Positions 14,952 to 21,666 of a stretch of 22,004 nt of DNA are shown one piece after another. This stretch comes from Acidimicrobiia bacterium (GTDB lineage: Bacteria; Actinomycetota; Acidimicrobiia; IMCC26256; JACDBD01). The stretch lies in the NCBI GenBank assembly GCA_031177445.1, contig JAPSGP010000007.1:1-22004 (forward strand), written 5' to 3'. The translations under genes and the position numbers were made by a program. How positions within the stretch are numbered: the first letter of the stretch is position 1; each line of letters opens with the position of its first letter. The notes beneath the pieces are model-generated. The model ran no database searches. It saw only the letters and a program-made list of their open reading frames with translations, and was not told the DNA's origin.

Positions 14952-15443
14952 ATGGCCCAACGACGCCGGCCCGCAGCGCCCAAGCAGATCGACGAGCTCG
15001 TGCTCGCCCAGTCGGCGCACGAGCTCTTGACCGACACGATGGTCCGGTTCAATGCCGCCGCCGAGGCGGCCGCCGGCGTCGGCTTCGCGCTGGGCGTGCA
15101 CGACCCCAAGGCGCTGGCAAAGGCGGCGGCCGACGAGCTGGCCAAGATCGGTCTCCCGGCGACGCTGCGCCGCCTGGCAATCGAACGCGCCGCGGCCGAG
15201 CTCCGGGCCGTGCGCCGCAAGCCGCGGTTCGGGCGCTTACAGACCGTCCCCTACGGGACGACCGTCCAGTGGCCGGCGCCCACGCAGGCCCGGATGTGGA
15301 CGTCCCGTGGTCACCGCAACGTCCCCGTCGAGCCCGACCCGACCTACGGGTGGGTCCGCTCGCCCCTCGAGGGCCGCCCGGTGAGTCTCCAGCGCCGCGG
15401 CGCCGCCTTCTACCTCGTCGCCGACGACCGCGAGCTCGACTGA
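14952..15443 (+). CDS. conserved-looking hypothetical protein, unrecognised
   Basis: This 163-aa protein starts at ATG 14952; a TTG at 14940 in frame is an alternative. I do not recognise the family. Residues 12-90 are predicted helical and Ala-rich, with IDELVLAQSAHELLTDTM then GVGFALGVHDPKALAKAAADEL and LPATLRRLAIERAAAELRAVRR. Residues 95-163 read as short beta strands with a Trp/Tyr-rich, possibly SH3-like small barrel (TVQWPAPTQARMWTSRGH, YGWVRSPLEGRPVSLQRRG, AFYLVADD). Codon use and GC bias match the neighbours, so it looks like a real gene. TACCGT 11 bases before the ATG could be a -10. It is convergent with the Nudix gene, with only 4 bp between the stops, and divergent from the methyltransferase. 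Confidence 0.7.
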   Translation: MAQRRRPAAPKQIDELVLAQSAHELLTDTMVRFNAAAEAAAGVGFALGVHDPKALAKAAADELAKIGLPATLRRLAIERAAAELRAVRRKPRFGRLQTVPYGTTVQWPAPTQARMWTSRGHRNVPVEPDPTYGWVRSPLEGRPVSLQRRGAAFYLVADDRELD

Positions 15444-15447
15444 CGCC

Positions 15448-15984
15448 TCACCCGAGGCGGCCGAACGCGAGCGCGAACGACAAAGCGGTCAGCGAGAGGC
15501 CGTCGAGCATCTCGTTGGCACCGATCAGCCGCCGGACCTCCGGCACGGGCACCCAGGCGACGCGCTCCGACTCGGCCGGATCGGACGGCTCGCCAGCGGG
15601 TTCGGCTCCGCGGGCCAGGAAGCAGTGGAATCGCTGGTCGCTGAGCCCGTTCGAGGGGTGGTACCGGCACAGCGGCTCGAGCGGTCCGGGTCGCCAGCCG
15701 GTCTCCTCGAGGACCTCGCGCACCGCCGCCTGTTCGAGCGGTTCTCCCTCGTCGACGCCCCCGGCGGGCACCTCCCAACCCCAGGTGTCGGTGATGAACC
15801 GATGCCGCCAGAGCAACAGGACGCCCCGCCCCGGGTCGTGCACCACGCAGCCGACCGCGGGCCGCGGCACCCGTACGACGTGGTGCTCGAAGCGCCCGCC
15901 GCCGGGTACCTCGACGTCGACGAGCCCGACCCGTACCCACGGGCTCTCGTAGACCGGCCGTTCTCCGTGCACGTTCCAGCGCAT
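15448..15984 (-). CDS. Nudix hydrolase (ADP-ribose pyrophosphatase-like)
   Basis: This 178-aa protein has a complete Nudix box: Gly75-x5-Glu81-x7-Arg89-Glu90-x2-Glu93-Glu94-x-Gly96-Trp97. It is preceded by WGWEVPAGGVDEG and followed by PGPLEPLCRYHPSNGLSDQ, the layout of NUDT5/ADP-ribose pyrophosphatase-type enzymes. These cleave nucleoside-diphosphate-X compounds with Mg2+. The PSNGLSDQRFHCFLA segment is typical of that subgroup. The exact substrate is inferred only. The ATG has GAGGA at about five bases upstream. It is divergent from the membrane-protein gene at 16162 across 177 bp, and convergent with the unrecognised gene. Confidence 0.92.
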   Translation of the reverse strand: MRWNVHGERPVYESPWVRVGLVDVEVPGGGRFEHHVVRVPRPAVGCVVHDPGRGVLLLWRHRFITDTWGWEVPAGGVDEGEPLEQAAVREVLEETGWRPGPLEPLCRYHPSNGLSDQRFHCFLARGAEPAGEPSDPAESERVAWVPVPEVRRLIGANEMLDGLSLTALSFALAFGRLG

Positions 15985-16045
15985 GGGGTTCCTCGGGTCC
16001 GGGGGCGTCCGCAGTGTAGGGACGCGCTTCTCGTCTTCTTCCGGC

Positions 16046-16075
16046 GGCGGTCGGCGAAGCCGCCACCGCCGTCCC
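16046..16075. repeat. GC-rich inverted repeat between the Nudix and membrane-protein genes
   Basis: Around 16046-16075 the sequence contains GGCGGCGGTCGGCGAAGCC followed by GCCACCGCC, giving nested short inverted repeats (GGCGGT/ACCGCC and GGC/GCC). It lies in the 177-bp divergent intergenic region, which I otherwise find without a gene. Its role, if any, is unknown. Confidence 0.35.
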
Positions 16076-16121
16076 GTGTCGGCTCGCTTGCGGTCACCTG
16101 AGGGAATTCACAGCGTGGCGA

Positions 16122-16151
16122 TGGGCATCTCACGGCAATCTCCTTTAGGCT
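16122..16151 (+). promoter_or_regulatory. predicted promoter of the membrane-protein gene
   Basis: TAGGCT (16146-16151), a TAnnnT -10, stands ten bases before the ATG. TGGGCA (16122-16127) is an imperfect -35 with 18-bp spacing. With no Shine-Dalgarno and about three bases of leader, the gene is probably read as a leaderless message. Confidence 0.4.
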
Positions 16152-16161
16152 GCGCCGACCG

Positions 16162-16857
16162 ATGCAAGCCTCGTTCGAGATTCCGCGCCTTCGGACACTC
16201 GCGCGCCACGCGCTGCCGCACGTGCTCGAAGGCACCGTCGTCCCGCTCGTTCTCTTTCTCGGCGCGCTGCGGCTCCTCGGCATCTGGGGCGCGATGGTCG
16301 CCGGGCTCGGGTGGACGTACGTGGCGATCGGGCGCCGCCTCGTGATGCGCCGGCCGGTCCCCGGGATCCTCGTCCTCGGCGCGGTCACACTGACCGCGCG
16401 AACGGTCGTCGCGCTCGCGTCGGGAAGCGTCGTCGTCTACTTCCTGCAGCCGACGCTCGGGACCGCGCTGGTGGCGACGGCATTTCTGCTGTCGGTACCG
16501 CTGGGTCGGCCGCTCGCCGAACGCCTGGCCCGCGACTTCTGCCCGATCCCGTCGGGCGTCCTCGCCAACACCCACGTCCGCCGATTCTTCCTGCAGATCA
16601 GTTTGCTGTTCGCGTTCGCGCAGATGGCCAACGCGGGCATCACGCTGTGGCTGCTCTTGAGCCAGTCACTGGGCACGTTCGTGGTGGCCAAGACGCTCGT
16701 GTCCTGGACGCTCACCGGCGGCGCGATCGCGGTGTCCACCTGGTGGTTCCACCACTCGATGCGACGGCACGGGATCCTCGCCCCGCGCCGGGTGCGCGTC
16801 GACGACGCGCTCGCTACAGGTTCTCGGCCCTCGGCTGCGACTCCCGGAGGCGCTTGA
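16162..16857 (+). CDS. VC0807-family-like integral membrane protein
   Basis: This 231-aa polytopic protein has about six hydrophobic segments at roughly residues 21-38, 41-58, 67-85, 88-112, 142-166 and 172-195. Motifs include GIWGAMVAGLGWTYVAIGRRL near TM2 and WTLTGGAIAVSTWWFHHSMRRHG at the last TM. The family has no established biochemical role. The C-terminal 30 residues are basic and disordered. The last 44 bp overlap the convergent small coiled-coil gene (16814-16857), which is unusual in this window. It starts at an ATG preceded by a TAnnnT box. Confidence 0.75.
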   Translation: MQASFEIPRLRTLARHALPHVLEGTVVPLVLFLGALRLLGIWGAMVAGLGWTYVAIGRRLVMRRPVPGILVLGAVTLTARTVVALASGSVVVYFLQPTLGTALVATAFLLSVPLGRPLAERLARDFCPIPSGVLANTHVRRFFLQISLLFAFAQMANAGITLWLLLSQSLGTFVVAKTLVSWTLTGGAIAVSTWWFHHSMRRHGILAPRRVRVDDALATGSRPSAATPGGA

Positions 16858-17014
16858 CGCGCTCGGCGACGTCGGCGGCAGCTTCCTCGAGGTCACGCTG
16901 CAGCTCTTCGAGCGCCTCGAGGTCGTCGTACATCGTCAGAAAGTCGTAAGCGCGACGGACGCGGCGGGCGCGCCGCAGGGCTCGGATACCGTGGTCGTGG
17001 CGGAGGTGGGTCAC
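16814..17014 (-). CDS. 66-aa coiled-coil protein coupled to PadR
   Basis: This GTG-started small protein overlaps the PadR stop codon by four bases (GTGA at 17011-17014). It has a strong AAAGGAG site upstream, inside the padR 3' end. Residues 11-21 are very basic (RALRRARRVRR). Residues 29-60 form a heptad-like acidic coiled coil (YDDLEALEELQRDLEEA, then AAADVAERVKRLRE). I do not recognise a named family. PadR genes are often followed by small coiled-coil or membrane partner genes, and DUF5320-like proteins have similar charged coiled coils, but that comparison is from memory. A role in binding or modulating PadR, or as its regulated product, is inferred from the coupling. Its 3' end overlaps the convergent membrane-protein gene by 44 bp. 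Confidence 0.7.
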   Translation of the reverse strand: MTHLRHDHGIRALRRARRVRRAYDFLTMYDDLEALEELQRDLEEAAADVAERVKRLRESQPRAENL

Positions 17015-17451
17015 GATGACGCTCCTTTCTCGTACCGCCGCAGGAACGCGGCGATGCTCTCGTCGGTCTTGCGCAATGCCGTCACCCAGGTGTCGAGCAG
17101 GCGCCGGCCGTCGTCGGTGATCGAATACGTGCGCTTCACGCGTCCGGGCAGATCGTCCCGCCACCGCGACGTCACCACCCCGTCCCCCTCGAGCGCCCGC
17201 AGCAACCGGTAGAGGTTGCCGAGGTCGACGGGCTCGTCGGGGGCGAGCTTGGCCAGGGTCTCGGCGAGCTCGTAGCCGTGGGTCTCGCCGTCGCGCAGGA
17301 CGAGGAGCAGCGCGGGCTCGACGAACCGCTCGACCCGGGCCCGGACCTCCCAGCTCCCCGGGGCCGAGCCGCCGCGGAAGCGGGCGGCCCGGCCGTGCCG
17401 GTGCCGGCCCCACTCCCCTCGATGCCGCCCAGGGCGGCCCCGATGGTCCAC
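17011..17451 (-). CDS. PadR family transcriptional regulator
   Basis: Read from the GTG at 17451 this is 146 aa. The PadR winged helix spans 45-118: HGYELAETL (58-66), NLYRLLRALEGDGVV (79-93) and KRTYSITDDGRRLL (106-119), followed by a C-terminal helix (119-141). The first 30 residues are Gly/Arg/His-rich (GRHRGEWGRHRHGRAARFRGG), as in many actinobacterial PadR proteins, which supports the GTG start rather than ATGs farther upstream. A TTGACA box, a 17-bp spacer and TAGGTT end seven bases before the GTG, so the message is probably leaderless. It is coupled to the 66-aa gene. PadR proteins are dimeric repressors released by small molecules; the ligand is unknown. Confidence 0.9.
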   Translation of the reverse strand: MDHRGRPGRHRGEWGRHRHGRAARFRGGSAPGSWEVRARVERFVEPALLLVLRDGETHGYELAETLAKLAPDEPVDLGNLYRLLRALEGDGVVTSRWRDDLPGRVKRTYSITDDGRRLLDTWVTALRKTDESIAAFLRRYEKGASS

Positions 17452-17458
17452 GGCGGGC

Positions 17459-17495
17459 AACCTACGTGACAAAAACATAGATGTCAAAAACATAG
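17459..17495 (-). promoter_or_regulatory. padR promoter with PadR-like operator repeats
   Basis: On the minus strand TTGACA (17487-17482), a 17-bp spacer and TAGGTT (17464-17459) make a near-consensus promoter. It is embedded in an AT-rich stretch where CAAAAACATAG occurs twice exactly (17470-17480 and 17485-17495, 15 bp apart). TGACA (17467-17471) and TGTCA (17482-17486) are inverted about a 10-bp spacer, and ATGT-N5-ACAT (17481-17493) resembles the ATGT/ACAT half-sites of PadR operators. PadR binding over its own -35 and spacer would give autorepression. Confidence 0.6.
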
Positions 17496-17538
17496 TGTTG
17501 AAGCAGAGCTGCTGCGCCGACCGAGCGGAGCGCTGCAC

Positions 17539-17652
17539 GTGAACGAGCTCCCGATCGCGGCCGCGGCCGAACACGTCGACCTGGCTCACGTCACGGTGCC
17601 CGATGGTCCGGGCCCGTTCGCGTTCGCAGATCCCGAGCGCGTGCGCGGGATC
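17539..17652 (+). pseudogene. probable C-terminal remnant of a SAM-dependent methyltransferase
   Basis: The plus frame beginning near GTG 17539 reads NELPIAAAAEHVDLA, then VPDGPGPFAFADPERVRGI. To my recollection, PGPFAFADPERVRxIL closes a helix near the C-terminal half of many actinobacterial class I methyltransferases and is normally followed by AGFxDV. Here homology stops abruptly after VRGI (about 17652) and the frame runs on as shadow sequence into sthA. No SAM-binding motif exists upstream, where padR's promoter begins. It therefore looks like a truncated gene relic rather than a functional gene. Resemblance is from memory and should be tested. Confidence 0.5.
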
Positions 17653-17673
17653 ACTACGCTCGTCGACGGCCCC

Positions 17674-17691
17674 CCGGCGCGATCGCGCCGG
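17674..17691. repeat. 18-bp perfect palindrome upstream of sthA
   Basis: CCGGCGCGATCGCGCCGG is a perfect palindrome centred on GATC, 35 bp before the sthA start. It could act as a terminator for the upstream remnant, an operator for sthA, or a repetitive GCGATCGC element; the sequence does not decide. Confidence 0.45.
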
Positions 17692-17725
17692 CCATCGTGT
17701 TGCTGCTCACGATCGGAGAGGTGGC

Positions 17726-19168
17726 GTGCCCGACTACGACGTCTTGGTGATCGGTTCCGGTCCGGCCGGGCAGAAGGCTGCCATCGCCGCCGCCAAGTTC
17801 GGTCGCCGGGTCGCGCTCGTCGAGCGTGAGGCTCGAGTGGGCGGGGTCTGCGTGAACACCGGCACCATCCCGTCGAAGACGATGCGCGAAGCCGTGCTCC
17901 ATCTCACGGGGCTCCGACATCGCGACCACTACGGCGCCAGCTACCGGGTCAAGGACGAGATCACCGTGCACGACCTCGGTGCCCAGACCGAACATGTCGT
18001 GGGGCGGGAGGCTGACATCGTCCGTGACCAGCTCACCCGCAATCACGTGCGCATCCTGCGGGGCAGCGCGCGGTTCGTCTCGCCCGACACGATGGAGATC
18101 GACAGCCCCGGCGGTCAGGGCATGAACGTCACCGCGGACAAGATCATCCTCGCGGTCGGCACCCGACCCGCTCGCCCCGCGAGCGTCGACTTCGACGGCC
18201 GGACCGTCGTCGATTCCGACGGAGTGCTGTATCTCGACGCGATCCCCGCATCCATGGTGGTGGTCGGTGCCGGCGTCATCGGCGTCGAGTACGCGTCGAT
18301 GTTCGCCGCCCTCGGAACCCAGGTCACGGTCGTGGAGCAACGCGACCGGATGCTCGAGTTCTGCGACGACGAGATCATCGAAGCGTTGCAGTACCACCTG
18401 CGCGACCTGCGGGTGACCTTCCGCTTCGGCGAGCACGTCGCCGCGGTCGACCGGTACCCGGGCGGGACCATCGCCCGACTGGCAAGCGGGAAGCAGATGG
18501 CCGCCGACACGGTCGTCTACTCGGCGGGCCGGCAGGGGAGCACCGAGTCACTCGATCTCGAGCGCGCCGGCATCGAGGCCGACAAGCGTGGGCGCATCGA
18601 GGTCGACGACTGGTACCGGACCCCGGTGGACAACATCTACGCCGTCGGCGACGTGATCGGGTTTCCCGCGCTGGCGGCGACCTCCATGGAGCAGGGCCGT
18701 CTCGCCGCCTACCACGCGTGCGGCGAGCCGACGCGCAGCCTCGGCCAGCTTCAACCGATCGGCATCTACACGATTCCGGAGATCAGCTACGTCGGCCGGA
18801 CGGAGGCCGAGCTGACCGCCGATCAGGTCCCGTACGAGGTCGGCGTCGCCCGTTACCGAGAGCTTGCCCGGGGCCAGATCGTCGGCGACCCCTACGGGAT
18901 GCTGAAACTGCTCGTGTCGTCGGAGAACGGCACCCTGCTCGGGGTCCATGTCTTCGGCACCGGCGCGACCGAGATCGTGCACGTCGGGCAGGCGGTGATC
19001 GCACTCGGCGGCACGCTCGACTACCTGGTGGACGGGGTCTTCAACTACCCCACGCTCACGGAGGCGTACAAGGTCGCGGCGCTGAACGCGGCCAACAAGC
19101 TGCGGGCCATCGCGCGGGTCGCGGCGCTCGGGCGCTCCGAGACCGAAGCGCCGGCGATCGGCGAGTAA
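17726..19168 (+). CDS. sthA: Si-specific soluble NAD(P)+ transhydrogenase
   Basis: Starting at GTG 17726 behind a CGGAGAGG site, this 480-aa flavoprotein belongs to the lipoamide-dehydrogenase-like family. FAD motif GSGPAG (10-15) comes first. In GGVCVNTGTIPSK (39-51) the first Cys42 is kept but the second redox Cys is Thr47, which removes the disulfide and is typical of SthA. A second Rossmann motif VVVGAGVIGVEYASMF binds NAD(P). The C-terminal interface has FNYPTLTEAYKVAALN, where thiol reductases have HPT. SthA transfers hydride between NADPH and NAD+, balancing the two pools. An in-frame upstream start at 17603 is rejected as it adds Arg-rich residues overlapping the remnant. The lipoprotein gene follows after 35 nt. 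Confidence 0.92.
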   Translation: MPDYDVLVIGSGPAGQKAAIAAAKFGRRVALVEREARVGGVCVNTGTIPSKTMREAVLHLTGLRHRDHYGASYRVKDEITVHDLGAQTEHVVGREADIVRDQLTRNHVRILRGSARFVSPDTMEIDSPGGQGMNVTADKIILAVGTRPARPASVDFDGRTVVDSDGVLYLDAIPASMVVVGAGVIGVEYASMFAALGTQVTVVEQRDRMLEFCDDEIIEALQYHLRDLRVTFRFGEHVAAVDRYPGGTIARLASGKQMAADTVVYSAGRQGSTESLDLERAGIEADKRGRIEVDDWYRTPVDNIYAVGDVIGFPALAATSMEQGRLAAYHACGEPTRSLGQLQPIGIYTIPEISYVGRTEAELTADQVPYEVGVARYRELARGQIVGDPYGMLKLLVSSENGTLLGVHVFGTGATEIVHVGQAVIALGGTLDYLVDGVFNYPTLTEAYKVAALNAANKLRAIARVAALGRSETEAPAIGE

Positions 19169-19203
19169 CGGGTTGCCGCGCACCGTTGCGACGCGGGAGG
19201 TAC

Positions 19204-19653
19204 ATGTCGGCATCCATTCGATTGGCAGTCTCGTTGCTCGCGGTCGGCGTCGGGCTCACCGGCTGCGGCGACGAGTCGCCCGAGTCGGAGCCGCCGTCGA
19301 CGTCGACGACCACGTCGACGACACCGCCGACCGTGCCGGTGACGACGTTCCCGACCGACCAGGGGGCCGCGCTGCGCACCGCGGTCACCGAGTACGAGAA
19401 CGCCCAGGGTGTCGAGACGCTGCGGTTCGAGGTTCGCAATCTGCTGCTGTCGAGCGTCGACCCGAATTGGGCCCGGTTCAACGTGGCCCCCACCTTCGGC
19501 AACGAGGCGGTCTTCCAGGGCGGCTACGGCGTCGCGCGCTTCGACGGGACGTCGTGGACGGTCGTCGCCTTCGGTACGGCCGACGTCGGCTGCCCGCCAA
19601 CCGACATCCCGGCGCCGGTGCGCGAAAGCCTGCAACTCGGCTGCCCGGGATAG
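19204..19653 (+). CDS. small secreted lipoprotein
   Basis: This 149-aa protein has a lipoprotein signal peptide: Arg6, a hydrophobic core (LAVSLLAVGVG) and the lipobox LTGC with Cys21. A Ser/Thr/Pro-rich linker (24-50) follows, then a compact 95-residue domain with NWARFNVAPTFGNEAVFQGGYGVARFDGTSWTVVAFGTADVGC (about 95-137) and two further Cys residues, Cys137 and Cys147, that could form a disulfide. It should be anchored in the outer face of the cytoplasmic membrane; function unknown. GGGAGG sits about 5 nt before the ATG. It is 35 nt downstream of sthA and may be co-transcribed. It ends before a large stem-loop and converges with the MFS gene. Confidence 0.85.
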   Translation: MSASIRLAVSLLAVGVGLTGCGDESPESEPPSTSTTTSTTPPTVPVTTFPTDQGAALRTAVTEYENAQGVETLRFEVRNLLLSSVDPNWARFNVAPTFGNEAVFQGGYGVARFDGTSWTVVAFGTADVGCPPTDIPAPVRESLQLGCPG

Positions 19654-19674
19654 ACCGCCCCGCCCCGCTCCCGG

Positions 19675-19725
19675 CACTCTTGCGTCGCAAACCGGGAACA
19701 TATGCCGGCTGGCGACGCAAAAGTG
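19675..19725. terminator. elaborate stem-loop between convergent lipoprotein and MFS genes
   Basis: Outer arms CACTCTTGCGTCGC (19675-19688) and GCGACGCAAAAGTG (19712-19725) pair over 14 positions with one mismatch. A symmetric 3x3 internal loop (AAA/CTG) follows, then a CCGG/CCGG stem (19692-19695, 19705-19708) and a 9-nt loop GAACATATG. Lying 22 nt after the lipoprotein stop and 17 nt from the MFS stop, it can fold on both strands. Bidirectional termination fits, but its size and symmetry also suit a repeated palindromic element. Confidence 0.65.
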
Positions 19726-19741
19726 GTGCAGTGACGTGCTC

Positions 19742-21157
19742 CTACGCCGCCTCCCGCTCGCGCACGCACGGATCCTGGCAGGCGTAGTTCACCGAGGCCT
19801 GCGTCAGCGAGCGGACCCGAGCCGCGTTGCGGATGGTCAGCCAAGAGGCGACTCCGCCGAGCGCCGCGAGCACGGCTGAGATGACGAGCGCGGTCTGGTA
19901 GCCGTCGCTGAACTGCGCAGCCGAGCCCGCGGTCTCGAGCCCGGCAACTGCTGGCAGCACCGCGACGGCGAGCAGCCCGGCGACGCGCGCCACCGCGTTG
20001 TTCACGCCCGAGGCGACACCGACGTGACGGTCGTCGACGGCGGCGAGCACCGCGGCGGTGAGAGGAGCAACCGTGATGGCGAGGCCGAAACCGAGCACGA
20101 TGACTGACGGAAGCACGTCGGTCAGGTACGAGCTGCCCTCGGCGACGCGGCTGAGTCCGAGCAGACCCGCGCCAACGACAAAGGGGCCGACGGTCATCGG
20201 GAGGCGCGGACCGATGCGCTGCGAGAGCCGGCCGAAGCGCGCCGACAGCAACAGCATCAGCACGGTGATGGGGAGCAGTGCCGATCCGGCTTCGATTGCC
20301 GAGTAGTCGAGGACGGTCTGGAGCTGGAGCACGAGCAGGAACGTCGCCACGCCCAGGCCCGCGTACACCGTCAGGGTCGTGGCGTTGGCCCCGCTGAACT
20401 GGCGCGAACGGAAGATGGCGAGCGGCACCAGTGGATGCCGGCGACGCAGCTCGATGATCGGGAACGCGACGAGCGCGATCACGCCGATGACCCCGGCCAG
20501 CACGATCCCCGCCGCCCAGTCCTCCTTGGGCCCCTCGATGAGAGCGAACACGACGCCCGCGAGGCCGACGGTGGCGGCCCCGGCGCCGGCGAAGTCGGGG
20601 TGACCCGTCGCTTCCGGGTCGTGGCTCTCGGGCACGTGCCGCACGGTGATGAGCACGGCGAGCGCTGCCAATGGGACGTTGATCAGGAAGACCAGCCGCC
20701 AGGAGACGGCATCGACCAGCCAGCCTCCGAGGAAGGGGCCGATCGCCGTCGACACGCCGGTCAGGCCGGACCACGCCCCGATGGCAGCCCCCCGATCCTT
20801 CTCGCCGAAGCTGGCCGAGATCAGCGAGAGGCTTCCCGGCACGAGGAACGCGCCGCCGACGCCTTGCAGCGCCCGGGCAGCGATCAAGGTGCCGATATTG
20901 GGCGCGATCCCGCAGAGAACGGATGCCGCGGTGAAGGCGATGAGCCCGAAGACGAACACCCGGCGCCGCCCGAGCTCGTCGCCCAGCGCGCCACCGAGCA
21001 GGAGCAGCGCGCTCAGCGTGAGCAGGTACGCGTCGACGGTCCACTGCAGGCCTGAGAGCCCGCCGCCGAGATCATCCTCGATCGTCGGGAGCGCGACGTT
21101 GACGACCGTCGAGTCGAGGAACGCGATTCCCGAGCCGAGCACCGCGGCCAGGACCAC
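19742..21157 (-). CDS. MFS drug-efflux-type transporter (EmrB/QacA-like, 14 TM)
   Basis: This 471-aa protein is rich in membrane helices. The N-terminus carries LAAVLGSGIAFLDSTVVNVALPTI (DHA2 motif D1), LQWTVDAYLLTLSALLLLGG, the loop motif GDELGRRRVFVFG (motif A), and RALQGVGGAFLVPGSLSLI (motif B-like). About 14 helices follow, as in EmrB/QacA proton-coupled drug exporters. The first usual start codon is the GTG at 21157, yet the in-frame sequence just upstream reads LRLGSPAGRW, which in relatives is part of the protein, so the true start probably lies between 21158 and 21219, at a non-standard codon or coupled to the msrB stop. It converges with the lipoprotein gene across a large stem-loop. 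Confidence 0.92.
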   Translation of the reverse strand: MVLAAVLGSGIAFLDSTVVNVALPTIEDDLGGGLSGLQWTVDAYLLTLSALLLLGGALGDELGRRRVFVFGLIAFTAASVLCGIAPNIGTLIAARALQGVGGAFLVPGSLSLISASFGEKDRGAAIGAWSGLTGVSTAIGPFLGGWLVDAVSWRLVFLINVPLAALAVLITVRHVPESHDPEATGHPDFAGAGAATVGLAGVVFALIEGPKEDWAAGIVLAGVIGVIALVAFPIIELRRRHPLVPLAIFRSRQFSGANATTLTVYAGLGVATFLLVLQLQTVLDYSAIEAGSALLPITVLMLLLSARFGRLSQRIGPRLPMTVGPFVVGAGLLGLSRVAEGSSYLTDVLPSVIVLGFGLAITVAPLTAAVLAAVDDRHVGVASGVNNAVARVAGLLAVAVLPAVAGLETAGSAAQFSDGYQTALVISAVLAALGGVASWLTIRNAARVRSLTQASVNYACQDPCVREREAA

Positions 21158-21219
21158 CCAGCGTCCGGCCGGGCTACCGAGCCGGAGCGTGCCGGCGGCG
21201 GCAGTCCCCCCGTTCGAGA

Positions 21220-21621
21220 TCAGGAATCCCGGGGTTCGAGTTGCAGCGAGCAGGAGTTGATGCAGTAGCGCTGGCCGGTCGGCCCGGGGCCGTCAGGGAA
21301 GACGTGGCCCAGATGACCGCCGCACCGGCGGCACACCACCTCGGTGCGGACCATCCCGTGGCTCCGGTCCTCGCGCAGCTCGACCGCTTCGGCGACCGTC
21401 GGCTCGGTGAAGCTGGGCCAGCCGGTGCCGGAATCGAACTTCGTGTCGGAGCGGAACAGCTCGGCGCCGCACCCCGCGCACCGGTAGATGCCGTCGTCGT
21501 GGCAGTCCCAGTACTCGCCGGTGAAGGCGCGCTCGGTGCCGGCCTTCCGCAGCACCGCGTACTGCTCTGGCGTGAGCTGCCTGCGCCACTCGTCGTCGGT
21601 CTTGGTCACTTCGGCGCTCAT
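21220..21621 (-). CDS. msrB: peptide-methionine (R)-S-oxide reductase
   Basis: From ATG 21621 this is 133 aa, the usual length of MsrB. Zn-binding CxxC pairs are Cys48/Cys51 (CAGC) and Cys97/Cys100 (CRRC). The substrate pocket carries GTGWPSF with Trp68, HLGHVF with His103 and His106, and catalytic RYCINS with Cys120 and Asn122. It reduces methionine-R-sulfoxide in proteins with thioredoxin. An alternative GTG at 21657 adds 12 charged residues; the ATG is preferred because GGGAG lies about nine bases upstream. The TGA stop lies at the edge of the MFS reading frame, and the dehydrogenase gene ends 45 bp upstream, so all three are likely one operon. Confidence 0.95.
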   Translation of the reverse strand: MSAEVTKTDDEWRRQLTPEQYAVLRKAGTERAFTGEYWDCHDDGIYRCAGCGAELFRSDTKFDSGTGWPSFTEPTVAEAVELREDRSHGMVRTEVVCRRCGGHLGHVFPDGPGPTGQRYCINSCSLQLEPRDS

Positions 21622-21666
21622 GGTCGCTCGCTCCCGTTCGTGCTCGCGTCCGGACACTCATGTCCG

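Noticed and set aside
15525..16388. 287-aa minus-strand ORF spanning the Nudix gene and the region upstream
   Set aside because: It is another frame of the Nudix gene and runs antisense into the membrane-protein gene; Arg/Ser-rich and motif-free.
17654..18436. 260-aa minus-strand ORF opposite sthA
   Set aside because: It is antisense to a confidently identified enzyme and has no motifs.
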